64,000 nucleotides of DNA from Clostridia bacterium (GCA_017399065.1 JAFQEL010000031.1:1-64000), one strand, 5' to 3'. Counted from the first letter of the stretch, positions 18,323 through 27,650 are shown. A program made the numbers and translations. The notes: generated from the sequence alone by a model not told the origin.

Positions 18323-20497
18323 TTACAGGTGGAGCACCCTTTCTTTGATCTCCTGTGTGCGTCCCTGGTTCCAGTACTGTGTGCCGATATAACCGCAGGT
18401 GCGGCGAGCAACATTCATCTTATCCTGGTCTGTGTTACCACAGTTGGGGCACTTCCAGATGAGCTTGCCGTCTTCTTCGATTATTTCGATCTCGCCGTCA
18501 AAGCCGCACTCCTGGCAGTAGTCGGACTTTGTGTTGAGCTCAGCATAGATGATGTTTTCATAGATGAACTTCATAACCTGGAGGACAGCCTCAATATTGT
18601 TCTGCATATCGGGTACTTCAATATAGCTGATAGCACCGCCGGGTGAAAGATGCTGGAACTGTGCCTCAAAGCGGAGCTTCTCGAATGCATCGATTTCCTC
18701 TGTAACGTGAACGTGATAGCTGTTTGTGATATAACCCTTATCCGTAACGCCGGGGATGATGCCGAAACGGCGCTGGAGACATTTTGCAAACTTATAGGTT
18801 GTTGACTCAAGCGGAGTGCCGTAGAGTGAGAAGTCGATATTGTGCTCTGCCTTCCAGACTCTGCAAGCGGCATTCATAAGGTCCATAACCTCGAGTGCAA
18901 ACGGAGTTGCTTCGGGGTCGGTGTGGCTCTTGCCTGTCATATACTTGACACACTCGTAAAGGCCGGCATAGCCCAGAGAAATTGTTGAGTAGCCGCCGAA
19001 AAGGAGCTTATCGATAGGCTCACCCTTGTCAAGTCTTGCAAGTGCACCGTGCTGCCAGAGAATGGGAGCGGCATCGGAAAGTGTGCCCTTGAGTCTTTCG
19101 TGGCGGCAGAGAAGTGCCTGATGGCAAAGCTCAAGACGTTCTTCAAATATCTTCCAGAACTTTTCTTTGTCGCCGCCGGATGAAAGTGCGATATCAACAA
19201 GGTTGATTGTAACGACGCCCTGGTTGAATCTGCCGTAGTACTTTGCCTTGCCGTTTTCGTCAACGTAGGGAGTGAGGAAGCTGCGGCAGCCCATACAGGT
19301 GTAGCAGTGGCCTTCGCCGTTCTTGTCAACCTTGAGCTCGAGCATCTTCTTCTCGGAGATATAGTCGGGTACCATACGCTTTGCTGTACACTTCGCAGCA
19401 AGCTCTGTAAGGTACCAATAGGGAGAATCCTCGTGGATGTTATCTTCCTCAAGTACATAGATGAGCTTGGGGAATGCGGGTGTTACCCAGATACCCTTTT
19501 CGTTTTTGACACCCTTACAACGCTGAAGAAGCACTTCCTCAATAATGAGTGCGAGGTCTTTCTTCTCCTGCTCATTTGCTGCTTCGCCAAGGTACATAAA
19601 TACTGTAACGAAAGGAGCCTGGCCGTTGGTTGTGAGAAGTGTTACAACCTGATACTGTATTGTCTGTACGCCGCGGCTGATTTCGTCGCGAAGTCTCTTC
19701 TCGGTCATTTCTACAAGCTTTTCTTCGCTTATATCTACTCCGAGCTCTTTCATCTCTTCGATGATTGCCTTGCGGATCTTCTCACGGGAAACCTGAACGA
19801 AGGGAGCAAGGTGAGTAAGTGAAATTGATTGACCGCCGTACTGGTTGGAAGCAACCTGAGCGATAATCTGAGTTGCGATGTTACAGGCTGTTGAGAAGCT
19901 GTGCGGTCTCTCGATAAGTGTGCCTGTGATTACGGTACCGTTCTGCAGCATATCCTCAAGATTTACGAGGTCGCAGTTGTGCATATGCTGTGCAAAATAG
20001 TCGGAATCGTGGAAGTGGATGATACCCTCGTTATGTGCGTCAACAATCTCCTTGGGGAGAAGGATACGGTTGGTGATATCCTTGGATACTTCACCTGCCA
20101 TATAGTCACGCTGTGTGGAGTTAACGATGGGATTCTTGTTGGAGTTTTCCTGCTTTGCCTCTTCGTTGTTGCACTCGATAAGAGAAAGAATCTTGTCGTC
20201 TGTTGTGTTGCTCTTACGGACAAGTGAACGTGTGTATCTGTAGGTGATGTAGTTCTTAGCAACCTCAAATGCACCGTGAGCCATAATCTTCTTTTCAACA
20301 AGGTCCTGAATCTCTTCAACCGTGGGTGCACGGCCGAGTGCTTCGCACGAAATAACGACCGACTCTGTGATTCGTTTGATCTGCAGGTCGGTCATGCGGA
20401 TGTCTTCGTCAACGGATTCATTAGCTTTTGTAATGGCAAGGAGAATCTTTTCTTCGTTGAAATTCTCCTCGGCACCGTTTCTTTTGATGATCCTCAT
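18323..20497 (-). CDS. nrdD: Anaerobic ribonucleoside-triphosphate reductase
   Basis: Class III ribonucleotide reductase making dNTPs without oxygen. 724 residues: N-terminal ATP-cone (MRIIKRNGAEENFNEEKI to ~95), the ten-stranded barrel with YTCMGCRSFLTPY, the C-terminal zinc site (CQECG...CPNC) and the glycyl-radical loop RRTCGYIGTQYW (Gly near 702). It is followed immediately by nrdG. The promoter carries two NrdR-like boxes. Presence of class III fits an anaerobe. Confidence 0.97.
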   Translation of the reverse strand: MRIIKRNGAEENFNEEKILLAITKANESVDEDIRMTDLQIKRITESVVISCEALGRAPTVEEIQDLVEKKIMAHGAFEVAKNYITYRYTRSLVRKSNTTDDKILSLIECNNEEAKQENSNKNPIVNSTQRDYMAGEVSKDITNRILLPKEIVDAHNEGIIHFHDSDYFAQHMHNCDLVNLEDMLQNGTVITGTLIERPHSFSTACNIATQIIAQVASNQYGGQSISLTHLAPFVQVSREKIRKAIIEEMKELGVDISEEKLVEMTEKRLRDEISRGVQTIQYQVVTLLTTNGQAPFVTVFMYLGEAANEQEKKDLALIIEEVLLQRCKGVKNEKGIWVTPAFPKLIYVLEEDNIHEDSPYWYLTELAAKCTAKRMVPDYISEKKMLELKVDKNGEGHCYTCMGCRSFLTPYVDENGKAKYYGRFNQGVVTINLVDIALSSGGDKEKFWKIFEERLELCHQALLCRHERLKGTLSDAAPILWQHGALARLDKGEPIDKLLFGGYSTISLGYAGLYECVKYMTGKSHTDPEATPFALEVMDLMNAACRVWKAEHNIDFSLYGTPLESTTYKFAKCLQRRFGIIPGVTDKGYITNSYHVHVTEEIDAFEKLRFEAQFQHLSPGGAISYIEVPDMQNNIEAVLQVMKFIYENIIYAELNTKSDYCQECGFDGEIEIIEEDGKLIWKCPNCGNTDQDKMNVARRTCGYIGTQYWNQGRTQEIKERVLHL

Positions 20498-20560
20498 ACC
20501 GATAATCTCACTTTCTTATCATTCTTAAATTTATCTGTTGTTTTATGTCTGTAAATCGGC

Positions 20561-20625
20561 ATACCATATATTGTGCCTCAAATGTCGTGTACTCACATTA
20601 TACGGCACAATATATATAGTGTCAA
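20561..20625 (-). promoter_or_regulatory. nrdDG promoter with two NrdR-type boxes
   Basis: On the minus strand, TTGACA (20625-20620) and TATAAT (20602-20597) with a 17-base spacer. Two AT-rich palindromic boxes match the NrdR pattern ACAnnATATATnGTGT: CACTATATATATTGTG over 20621-20606, overlapping the -35 and spacer, and GGCACAATATATGGTA over 20577-20562, downstream of the -10. Centres are about 44 bases apart. NrdR represses reductase genes when dATP is high; no nrdR gene is seen in the window. Confidence 0.82.
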
Positions 20626-20737
20626 TATGGTATTATACACAAAAAAAACACAAGATTTTGTTTATTTAGTCTCTGTTGTCGCAAAATAACACAAATTATG
20701 GGGTTTTAACCTCGTCGAATTGACGGAATGTAACAAA

Positions 20738-20764
20738 AAAACCGCCGCTTTTCAGCGACGGTTA
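20738..20764 (-). terminator. Terminator of the PI-PLC gene
   Basis: On the minus strand AGCGACGGT pairs inversely with ACCGCCGCT (20754-20762 with 20741-20749, one mismatch) and is followed by seven T. The gap 20626-20737 is AT-rich and shows nothing else. Confidence 0.75.
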
Positions 20765-20783
20765 GTGCGGGTGTAAAGTGTAA

Positions 20784-21917
20784 CTACTTTGCACTTGCGA
20801 CGGTTTTTCCGTTTTCAAAGGTGACAAAATAAGAATCCGACGTTAAATCGTCTTTGGGTGGATAATCGGTTGAGATTATCTGTGCACCACTATATATTGC
20901 GGTTTCGAGGCGTTCTTTGCTGATTTTATTGAATTCGTCCGGTCTTGTGCGAATTATAAAATTAGCTGTGTTAAGCACATCTACTTTACAGTCTTCTATC
21001 TTTTCGGGGTTGTTAATGATAAGAAATGAAGCACAATCGCGGTCAATATCTGCAGGTCTGAGCATCGGGAACATTGCCTGCGACCTGATTGACGGGTCAA
21101 GGCCAATGTACTTCTCCGTAACGCCGGTATCGTGGAGCAGAACAACTACCTTGCCGAGCATATTTTTTACCGCGCACCAGTCGTCTGAGGCTCGCATTTC
21201 GCCGAAGCTTGCATAGTCACGCAGCATATCCGACGGCGTGAAAAGCTTATCGCCCAGTTTTTCTCGGAGAAGTGAGTCGAGCTCCAACACATATTCCATA
21301 TTGAAGAATTTCATATCTTCAAGCGGAAGGAAAACACGCTTAGGCTCAATAATTACGGTAATCGGCAAATGGTCGGGATTGTTGTCTGACCACATAACGA
21401 TTTCTTTTAACGCAAGCTCAAAATCATAACAGGTCGTGCTCATATCGAGAGTCGGACTGTGCATACAGGTGAATGAAATTTCACCGTCTCTGTCAAACGT
21501 TTCTATGTCAATTTCAACACTTCTTATACCGCAGTTAAATTGCTGTGTCAGAGTTTGGTTTTCAAACTCACCTTTATTTGCGGCTGACAGACCGAAGGTG
21601 AGCTCGGAAAGCTGAGAGTTGAGCTTATGCACGGAGGGGACGGACTGCTTCTGGTAGCTGTTATGCGTGGCGATAAAAGCAAGTTCATTGAATTTTATGC
21701 CCGCTTCAAGCTCGGAATTGAGGTCTCCGTTAAAGAAAGAGGTTTCGTCAACGGGTGGGATTTCACCGTTATTGTAGGCTTGCTCAAGCTGAGCTATGCG
21801 CTCGGTCTGCTCGGCAATATCGATTTCCAGCTGAGCGGCACCGTCGGCAAAGGTTGAGCCAAAGGTTATAATAATTGAAATCAAGAGAGGAATAAACCGG
21901 AATATATAGCGTATCAT
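20784..21917 (-). CDS. Secreted phosphatidylinositol-specific phospholipase C-like protein (Ca2+-dependent type)
   Basis: 377 residues from the ATG at 21917 (AGGTG site); the in-frame GTG at 21926 overlaps that site. An N-terminal signal peptide (MIRYIFRFIPLLISIIITFG) exports it. The catalytic barrel shows FIATHNSYQ (first His), SVEIDIETFD, FTCMHSPTLDMS (second His) and LPITVIIEPKR, as in calcium-dependent phosphoinositide phospholipases. It may cleave phosphoinositides or glycerophosphodiesters at the surface. It stands alone with its own terminator. Confidence 0.85.
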   Translation of the reverse strand: MIRYIFRFIPLLISIIITFGSTFADGAAQLEIDIAEQTERIAQLEQAYNNGEIPPVDETSFFNGDLNSELEAGIKFNELAFIATHNSYQKQSVPSVHKLNSQLSELTFGLSAANKGEFENQTLTQQFNCGIRSVEIDIETFDRDGEISFTCMHSPTLDMSTTCYDFELALKEIVMWSDNNPDHLPITVIIEPKRVFLPLEDMKFFNMEYVLELDSLLREKLGDKLFTPSDMLRDYASFGEMRASDDWCAVKNMLGKVVVLLHDTGVTEKYIGLDPSIRSQAMFPMLRPADIDRDCASFLIINNPEKIEDCKVDVLNTANFIIRTRPDEFNKISKERLETAIYSGAQIISTDYPPKDDLTSDSYFVTFENGKTVASAK

Positions 21918-22054
21918 TTTATACACCTCAATAAAAATATATTTTGATTATAGCAATACAACCTTAATATTACAATGTGTTATTTACAATTTTTTCTTTT
22001 TATGATAAAATCCTGATATATTAATTACCATAAATCTGTTAGGGGTTGAGTTTA

Positions 22055-22897
22055 ATGCCTGCATTGGTTCTTGAAGGAGGCACTTTCCGCCCGACTTTTT
22101 CCTGCGGTGTAATGGATGCACTGCTTGACAGCGGCGTTGAGTTTGAATACGTTATCGGTGTTTCGGCAGGTATTTCAAATGCTGTTTCGTATCTTTCAAA
22201 GCAGACGGGAAGAAATCTTGAAATTCTGCAGAAGTACCGCAACGACAAGAGATATGTCGGCTTCAGAAACATTTTTACTGATAAATCAATTTTCGGCAGA
22301 AAGTTTATTTATGAGACAATTCCGCAGGAGCTTATTCCGTTTGACCACGATACTTTCTTTGCAAGCCCTGCAAGGTACGTTGTGGGTGTTACGAATGCCC
22401 AAACCGGTGAGATGGAATATATTGACAAAAAAGACCGCGTAAACGGCTTTATTCTGCTTCAGGCGACTTGTGCACTGCCGATTGTTTTTCCGCCGATAAT
22501 TTATGACGGAAAGCAGTATTATGACGGCGGACTTGTTGACTCGATACCTGCAAAGAAGGCACTTGACGACGGCAACGAAAAAATGCTGATAGTGCTCACA
22601 CGCACGAAGGATTACGTAAAAACTCAGTCAAAGGCATATAAGGTTGCGGCGGCGATTCTTAAACGAAAGTACCCGAAGATTGCAGAGCTGATACTTACAA
22701 GACATACACGCTACAACAAAGAGGTCGAATTCTGCAACCGGCTTGAGCGTGAAGGCAAGGCTGTAATTCTGCGACCGAGCGAAGAGGTGCAGATTTCATC
22801 GTTTGAAAGCGATATGCAAAAGCTTGAGCGGATTTACAGATACGGTTACGACCTTGCTATGGAAAATATGGAGCAGATAAAGGCTTTGTTTAATTGA
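22055..22897 (+). CDS. Patatin-like phospholipase (YjjU/RssA type)
   Basis: Cytoplasmic serine hydrolase, 280 residues. ALVLEGGTFRP is the oxyanion block, GVSAG (residues ~43-47) holds the nucleophile Ser, and YYDGGLVDSIP holds the catalytic Asp of the Ser-Asp dyad. The C-terminal ~100 residues match the tail seen in YjjU-type patatins. AGGGG precedes the ATG at 22055; a TTG at 22046 is in frame. A TTTACA-17-TAAAAT promoter lies at 21983-22011, divergent from the PI-PLC gene. Substrate unknown. Confidence 0.88.
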   Translation: MPALVLEGGTFRPTFSCGVMDALLDSGVEFEYVIGVSAGISNAVSYLSKQTGRNLEILQKYRNDKRYVGFRNIFTDKSIFGRKFIYETIPQELIPFDHDTFFASPARYVVGVTNAQTGEMEYIDKKDRVNGFILLQATCALPIVFPPIIYDGKQYYDGGLVDSIPAKKALDDGNEKMLIVLTRTKDYVKTQSKAYKVAAAILKRKYPKIAELILTRHTRYNKEVEFCNRLEREGKAVILRPSEEVQISSFESDMQKLERIYRYGYDLAMENMEQIKALFN

Positions 22898-22933
22898 GAT
22901 TGCGGCTTAACTCTTTACCGAGGGGGACAAAAT

Positions 22934-23977
22934 TTGATTTTTGTATATGTGGCACTGTTTTTGTTTGCACTGATAGGTGCGAAGTTCAGCTTCAGGTCGT
23001 ATAACACAAAAGAATATCTGTCGATGGATTCAACAAACGCTGTACGGGGCGTATTTATGGCTCTTATATTTCTAAGCCACTTTATGCAGTATTATACCTA
23101 CACGTCTGAATTTGACAAGCTCGGCGGAAACGTATCGAGGACACTCGGTCAGATGATCGTTGTAATGTTTATGTTCTATTCGGGCTACGGTATTGGTGAG
23201 TCCGTCAAACGTAAGGGTATGGGCTACATAAAATCGTTCCCGAAGAACAGAGTGCTGAAGACGTTGTTGCATTTTGACGTGGCGATACTGATATATTTCA
23301 TTCTCAGTCTGATACTTGAGCTCAATTATCCGTCGGGTCAGGTTGCACTTGCGTTTATCGGCTGGACGAGTATAGGCAACAGCAACTGGTATATTTTTGC
23401 CGTAATAATACTTTATGTTATCACGTGGATAGCTTTTTCGATTTTCAGAAAGAACAAGGTTGCAGCCGCGGCAGGCGTTACACTGCTGACCGTTGTGTAC
23501 ATAGTTGTTATGTCGTTTTTCAAGGAATACTGGTGGTATGATACCGTGCTTTGTTATGCGGCAGGTCTGTGGTATTCGTTATTCAAAGAAAAACTCGAAA
23601 ATCTGTTGACGAAGCACAACGCAGTATGGCTCGTTATTACGACGGCTTCTGCGGTCGGCTGGTGGGTTTCGCATATGTACCGTGTTATTGTGCCGATGCG
23701 TATACTGGAGGCGATACTGTTTACGCTTATGGTAATTACACTGTCGCTCAAGGTTTCAATCCGCAACAAGCCGCTGATATGGCTCGGTAAGCACACGTTT
23801 GAAATCTATATTCTTATGCGTATGCCGATGAAGCTGCTGGCACTGTGGGGGCTTAAGGATATTAACGTTTATCTTTACCTTGCGGCAAGCTTTGTTGCGA
23901 CGCTTGTGATATGCGTGCTGTTCTCATATCTGCTCAAGGGTATTGACAAGCTGATATTCAGACCCCAAAAAGCATAA
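22934..23977 (+). CDS. Acyltransferase-3 family membrane protein
   Basis: 347-residue polytopic protein with about ten hydrophobic segments. The early STNAVRGVFMALIFLSHFMQYY carries the R-x(9)-H pattern of the acyltransferase-3 family, which O-acylates surface glycans or lipids. The start is TTG at 22934 behind GAGGGGG. It lies 37 bases after the patatin gene and is probably cotranscribed. A clear terminator follows. Confidence 0.78.
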   Translation: MIFVYVALFLFALIGAKFSFRSYNTKEYLSMDSTNAVRGVFMALIFLSHFMQYYTYTSEFDKLGGNVSRTLGQMIVVMFMFYSGYGIGESVKRKGMGYIKSFPKNRVLKTLLHFDVAILIYFILSLILELNYPSGQVALAFIGWTSIGNSNWYIFAVIILYVITWIAFSIFRKNKVAAAAGVTLLTVVYIVVMSFFKEYWWYDTVLCYAAGLWYSLFKEKLENLLTKHNAVWLVITTASAVGWWVSHMYRVIVPMRILEAILFTLMVITLSLKVSIRNKPLIWLGKHTFEIYILMRMPMKLLALWGLKDINVYLYLAASFVATLVICVLFSYLLKGIDKLIFRPQKA

Positions 23978-23987
23978 AATAAATGTT

Positions 23988-24024
23988 GCTGTGAAGCTCT
24001 TTTCGGAGTTTCACAGCTTTTTTA
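23988..24024 (+). terminator. Terminator of the patatin/acyltransferase unit
   Basis: GCTGTGAA (23988-23995) with TTCACAGC (24010-24017), extended by CTC/GAG inside, then seven T. Confidence 0.88.
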
Positions 24025-24097
24025 TTGTTTGCATAAAATATACAAGAGCGCAGTTTGTTTACTGACGCTCGAATAAACTGTAAAGGAGAAATGCTTT

Positions 24098-24319
24098 ATG
24101 CGCATGAACGACAGACAAAGCATAAGCTGTGAAATGTGTAAGCGGCAGGACATACAGTTCCGTCACAGTGAACAGCCGTTTCCCGAAATATACAGCGTAG
24201 CAATGTCGTACGTGCCGGTACAGACCGACACGACCGTTTATGATGAAATGAAAGCACTGTGCGAGGGCACGCTTTTCGTAGTGCTCGATAAGCCCTTTAT
24301 GAGAGGGTGTAAGTCATGA
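24098..24319 (+). CDS. cotJA: Spore coat-associated protein CotJA
   Basis: 73 residues; the core MSYVPVQTDTTVYDEMKALCEGTLF and VLDKPFMRG are the CotJA pattern. AAGGAG precedes the ATG. It is the first gene of a three-gene operon with 4-base and 1-base overlaps, as in Bacillus and Clostridia, where it is transcribed in the mother cell during sporulation. No clear sigma-E promoter could be fixed. Confidence 0.88.
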   Translation: MRMNDRQSISCEMCKRQDIQFRHSEQPFPEIYSVAMSYVPVQTDTTVYDEMKALCEGTLFVVLDKPFMRGCKS

Positions 24320-24564
24320 ATAAAACAGAGCTTCTCAAAAAGCTTTCTGCCGCTGAGTTCGCACTCTGGGATCTGCACCTTTATCTCGACACGCATCCCG
24401 GTGACCTTGCTGCAGTAGGGCTTTACAACAAGTACCACAAAAAATATATGATGCTCCGCGAAGAGTACGAATCAGCCTGCGGTAAGCTCTCACCAAGAAA
24501 TGCTCAGGGTGTAGAGTGGCTTAAGGACCCGTGGCCGTGGGAGAAAGGCTGGTGTGATTGCTGA
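24316..24564 (+). CDS. cotJB: Spore coat protein CotJB
   Basis: 82 residues: an N-terminal helix LLKKLSAAEFALWDLHLYLDTHP, then DLAAVGLYNKYHKKYMMLREEY and a Trp-rich end WPWEKGWCDC. This matches CotJB. It overlaps cotJA by 4 bases (ATGA) and cotJC by one base. Confidence 0.9.
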   Translation: MNKTELLKKLSAAEFALWDLHLYLDTHPGDLAAVGLYNKYHKKYMMLREEYESACGKLSPRNAQGVEWLKDPWPWEKGWCDC

Positions 24565-25172
24565 TGTTTATGTATGAAAAAAAGCTTCAGTATCCCGTCA
24601 AGGTAGCAACGCCCAATGCAAAGCTTGCACAGGTTATCATAACTCAATTCGGTGGGCCTGACGGTGAGCTTGGTGCTTCGATGAGATATCTCAGCCAGCG
24701 CTTTGCAATGCCTTACGGTGAGCTTAAGGGTCTTCTGACCGATATAGGTACGGAGGAGCTTTCGCATATTGAAATGGTTTGTACGCTTGTTTATCAGCTT
24801 ACGAGAAACCTTTCTGTTGAGGAAATAAAGCGGCAGGGCTTTGACAAGTACTTTGTTGACCACACGACGGGTATTTATCCCGTTGCGGCAAGCGGTGAGC
24901 CGTGGACGGCTGCTACAATTCAGTCTACGGGTGACGTCATTGCAGACCTGAGTGAAGACCTTGCAGCAGAGCAGAAGGCGAGAAAGACCTATGACAATAT
25001 TCTCCGCCTTTCCGATGACCCTGACGTAAACGACGTAATCAAATTCCTGCGTGCACGAGAAGTTGTGCACTACCAGCGATTCGGCGAAGGACTCCGTTTT
25101 GTAACCGATAAGCTTGACAGCAAGAATTACTATGCCTGCAACCCCGGTTTTGACAAGAACTGCGGCTGCTGA
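24564..25172 (+). CDS. cotJC: Manganese catalase-like coat protein CotJC
   Basis: 202 residues of the manganese catalase (ferritin-like) fold, with GELGASMRYLSQRF, LLTDIGTEELSHIEMV (metal-binding E..H) and FLRAREVVHYQRFGE (metal-binding E..H). It is associated with the spore coat and may destroy peroxide. The ATG at 24564 shares its A with the cotJB stop codon. A terminator follows the gene. Confidence 0.92.
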   Translation: MFMYEKKLQYPVKVATPNAKLAQVIITQFGGPDGELGASMRYLSQRFAMPYGELKGLLTDIGTEELSHIEMVCTLVYQLTRNLSVEEIKRQGFDKYFVDHTTGIYPVAASGEPWTAATIQSTGDVIADLSEDLAAEQKARKTYDNILRLSDDPDVNDVIKFLRAREVVHYQRFGEGLRFVTDKLDSKNYYACNPGFDKNCGC

Positions 25173-25196
25173 AAAATAATTTAATACAACAAACGG

Positions 25197-25229
25197 TCGG
25201 TGTACGGTGCTTCCGTGCACCGATTTTTT
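25197..25229 (+). terminator. Terminator of cotJABC
   Basis: TCGGTGTACGG (25197-25207) pairs with CCGTGCACCGA (25213-25223) with one G-U, then six T. Confidence 0.92.
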
Positions 25230-25235
25230 CGAGAT

Positions 25236-25400
25236 ATGGCAGCAACGGCGGGCGCATAATATGTGCCAATACGTATTGTTGTGGGCAACGCCCTCTACGG
25301 ATTTAATGTAATATAAAATGACGACGGGAGACCGCGCAGGGTCTCCGCTACGGGTTTTGGGTAGGTTGATGTGAATTTGAACGGAGCAGGCTGACGGGGA
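25236..25400. repeat. Intergenic palindromic repeat-like region
   Basis: A gene-free stretch between cotJC and the sigma gene. It includes the paired segments GGGCGCATAATATG / GGGCAACGCCC, AATACGTATT (a perfect 10-bp palindrome near 25270) and a GGAGACC/GGGTCTCC hairpin near 25328-25350. The composition is GC-richer than the next 150 bases. Such units recur between genes in gut Clostridia, as far as I recall; copy number must be checked in the genome. Confidence 0.4.
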
Positions 25401-25559
25401 TCGGGCGGTGTTCGTTTATGCGAGTGAGTGAACGCAGGCGGTAGATTTTAGTTTGAGATTTTATTTGCCGTTTTTGACCAAATTAAACAGTATTTGCATT
25501 TTGCAGTAATTCCATTTATAATTACTGTATATCTCCGAAAATAATGTTTGAGGTGTGTT

Positions 25560-26096
25560 ATGAACAGTTCTCTGCAAGAAACCTATACTCAGTTATGGAA
25601 CGAGCACGTGCAAAGTGTCAGGAACTTTTGCTATGCAAAGCTTAAAGGAAGGCCTGACGATGCAGAAGATATGCTGCACGATGCGTTCAGGCTTCTGTGG
25701 GAAAAGATGCTGAGTGAGGGTGTACCGCCTAACCCCAAAGCGTGGCTGCTGGCAACTGTCAATAACCTTGCGCTTATTCAGTACAGACACACCGAATGTG
25801 AGAAAAACAACCGTACTGCCGAGCCTTTTGATGAAGCGGTTATGCAGTGCGTTTCTGTTGAGGACGTTGCTGAAAGGGTAGAGAAAGCGGAGATTAACGA
25901 GGCACTGTGGAAAGTGTTACTCGAAGAGCTGAACGACGAAGAAAGACTTATGATATGGTACGATACGGTAGAGGGGATTCCTCAGGCACAGATAGCAGAG
26001 CTGATGGGTAAAAGCTACAACTCAACAAGAGTGAGAATACATAGATTACGTCAGAGACTCAGACAGATAAAACGGGAAAAAGAAAAAAATTTGTAA
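25560..26096 (+). CDS. Second ECF-type sigma factor
   Basis: 178 residues: region 2 (NFCYAKLKGRPDDAEDMLHDAFRLLWEK) and region 4 (ELNDEERLMIWYDTVEGIPQAQIAELMGKSYNSTRVRIHRLRQRL). GAGGTG lies just before the ATG at 25560; a TTG at 25548 is in frame but less likely. Unlike the first pair it is followed after 61 bases by a gene with a single membrane helix, the probable anti-sigma, and a secreted protein. Confidence 0.9.
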   Translation: MNSSLQETYTQLWNEHVQSVRNFCYAKLKGRPDDAEDMLHDAFRLLWEKMLSEGVPPNPKAWLLATVNNLALIQYRHTECEKNNRTAEPFDEAVMQCVSVEDVAERVEKAEINEALWKVLLEELNDEERLMIWYDTVEGIPQAQIAELMGKSYNSTRVRIHRLRQRLRQIKREKEKNL

Positions 26097-26157
26097 TTTT
26101 TTTGATTTTTGATGTAACTTTTTTAAAAAAACCGAATTATAGAGGTGTAAGGCAATT

Positions 26158-27033
26158 ATGAAACATAAAGTCAAAATCACAAAAGAGATGCTTGAAAAAT
26201 TCATATCGGATACCGGCACAGAGCTTACACTTGAAGAAATTGAGTCATTGATGAATTCCGAAGCTGAAAAATCTGCGGATGAAATGGATACTGAGCTTAT
26301 AGATTTGTGTGCTGCCGTATTGGCAAAGGCATACAATCCCGACTTCAGGGAAGAAAAGCCGTCAGAGACATACCGCCCGTGGGAGGATGAAAAGAATCCA
26401 GTTTCCGAAGCAGAGGATGCATCAGCTGCAAAGCCGAAGAAAAAAAAGACAGTTAAATTCAGACGCGTGCTTCTCGTTGCGGCGGTGCTTGCGGCTGTGT
26501 TTGCCGTAGCCCTGCCCGTCGGCGCAAAGCTGTTTGGCAACAAGGCTTCAGACGGTATAATCGGATTTTATACTGATTTCTTCAAAATCAATATGAGCCA
26601 GGATGAGCCGACAACAGCTAACGAAGATGATACGGTTAATCAGATGATTCCGGAAAGTCTGGATACTTTTATGCTGCCGGAAGCTTTGTTGAGTGAAGAT
26701 TACGAAAAGAAAGTTGAAACTAAGCAAAATGAACAGGTTACGGTTATTTTGATTTCAGTTAATAATGAAGATCAAGACATATCCGGCTTAATAACCATTA
26801 CCCAATATAAAAGTGCGGAGCACAGTATGACAAACGGTTTCGGTAATATACCGGAGGATACTTATAGATATTTCAAGAAAATGCTAATTGATAATAAAGA
26901 GTTAATAGTATTTGGAGATGGCGATATTTCTTACATTAACTATTCTGACGGTGCCACCAATTATCAAATTTCCCTTAGTTGTGATTTTGACACTATGATT
27001 TCAATTGCAGAAACGATAAGCGTTAAAGGATGA
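26158..27033 (+). CDS. Putative anti-sigma / membrane regulator
   Basis: 291 residues. About 100 acidic cytoplasmic residues with helices (ITKEMLEKFISDTGTELTLEEIESL), a Lys-rich stretch, one membrane helix (VLLVAAVLAAVFAVALPVGA near 106-126) and a ~160-residue outer domain with beta character and a repeated VTVILISVNNED-like pattern, reminiscent of DUF4367-type sensor domains. Position after the ECF sigma suggests it restrains that sigma. Domain assignment is tentative. Confidence 0.6.
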   Translation: MKHKVKITKEMLEKFISDTGTELTLEEIESLMNSEAEKSADEMDTELIDLCAAVLAKAYNPDFREEKPSETYRPWEDEKNPVSEAEDASAAKPKKKKTVKFRRVLLVAAVLAAVFAVALPVGAKLFGNKASDGIIGFYTDFFKINMSQDEPTTANEDDTVNQMIPESLDTFMLPEALLSEDYEKKVETKQNEQVTVILISVNNEDQDISGLITITQYKSAEHSMTNGFGNIPEDTYRYFKKMLIDNKELIVFGDGDISYINYSDGATNYQISLSCDFDTMISIAETISVKG

Positions 27034-27042
27034 TAAAGAATT

Positions 27043-27549
27043 ATGAAAAGAATTTTTCTTTCTGTCTTTTCAGTTATAATGGTTATGTTTACCCTTGTGC
27101 CTACCGCATTTGCTGAGAATGAACAGAAACCCGAATGGCAGGACCTGATACTGACTCAGGAAGAATTCAACGCTATTTTAGCTAATAATACAATTCATAC
27201 AGTTGACGAAGAAAACCGCGCTACCGGATTAATTAGTTTATATGCTATTGCTATTTCAAAAAGCGGAACAAATACACTGAATATTGCCGGTGTAACGACA
27301 GGAACAGCAGATGTTGTAAAAGCCGGCTTTAAAGAGGTTATTGTTCAGCGCAGAGTGAACAGCAGCTCAGCCTGGACAGATTATATTACCTATAAGGATT
27401 TGTATTGGGATACGGGTTCATATGTTCTTACAAAATCTATAACAGTCCCTACGGGTTATCAGTACCGCGTGACGTGTATACACTATGCGAAGAAAAACAT
27501 CTTCTCCGTACAGAAAATTGATAACGTTTCAAACGTTCTGACTTTCTGA
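27043..27549 (+). CDS. Small secreted protein (DUF6147-like)
   Basis: 168 residues with a signal peptide (MKRIFLSVFSVIMVMFTLVPTAFA, cleavage after AFA near residue 24). The mature part holds a beta-rich domain (KSGTNTLNIAGVTTGTADVVKAG, VQRRVNSSSAWTDY) as in small secreted DUF6147 proteins of Clostridia. It begins 10 bases after the preceding gene and is probably the last gene of the sigma unit. Function unknown. Confidence 0.65.
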   Translation: MKRIFLSVFSVIMVMFTLVPTAFAENEQKPEWQDLILTQEEFNAILANNTIHTVDEENRATGLISLYAIAISKSGTNTLNIAGVTTGTADVVKAGFKEVIVQRRVNSSSAWTDYITYKDLYWDTGSYVLTKSITVPTGYQYRVTCIHYAKKNIFSVQKIDNVSNVLTF

Positions 27550-27554
27550 TTCCT

Positions 27555-27579
27555 AAGCCCCGTTTTTTCGGGGCTTTTC
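27555..27579 (+). terminator. Terminator of the second ECF sigma unit
   Basis: AAGCCCCG (27555-27562) with CGGGGCTT (27569-27576) around a T-rich loop, then TT. Confidence 0.88.
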
Positions 27580-27650
27580 ATTTGCATGTAAGGTGACTTT
27601 TTTCACTTGTTCTATAGTTTTTTGTGACAGGTGAAAAGGAGAGAAATATT

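Noticed and set aside
24025-24097. Sigma-E promoter for cotJABC
   Set aside because: CATAAAAT at the right place has no matching -35 ATA element at proper distance.
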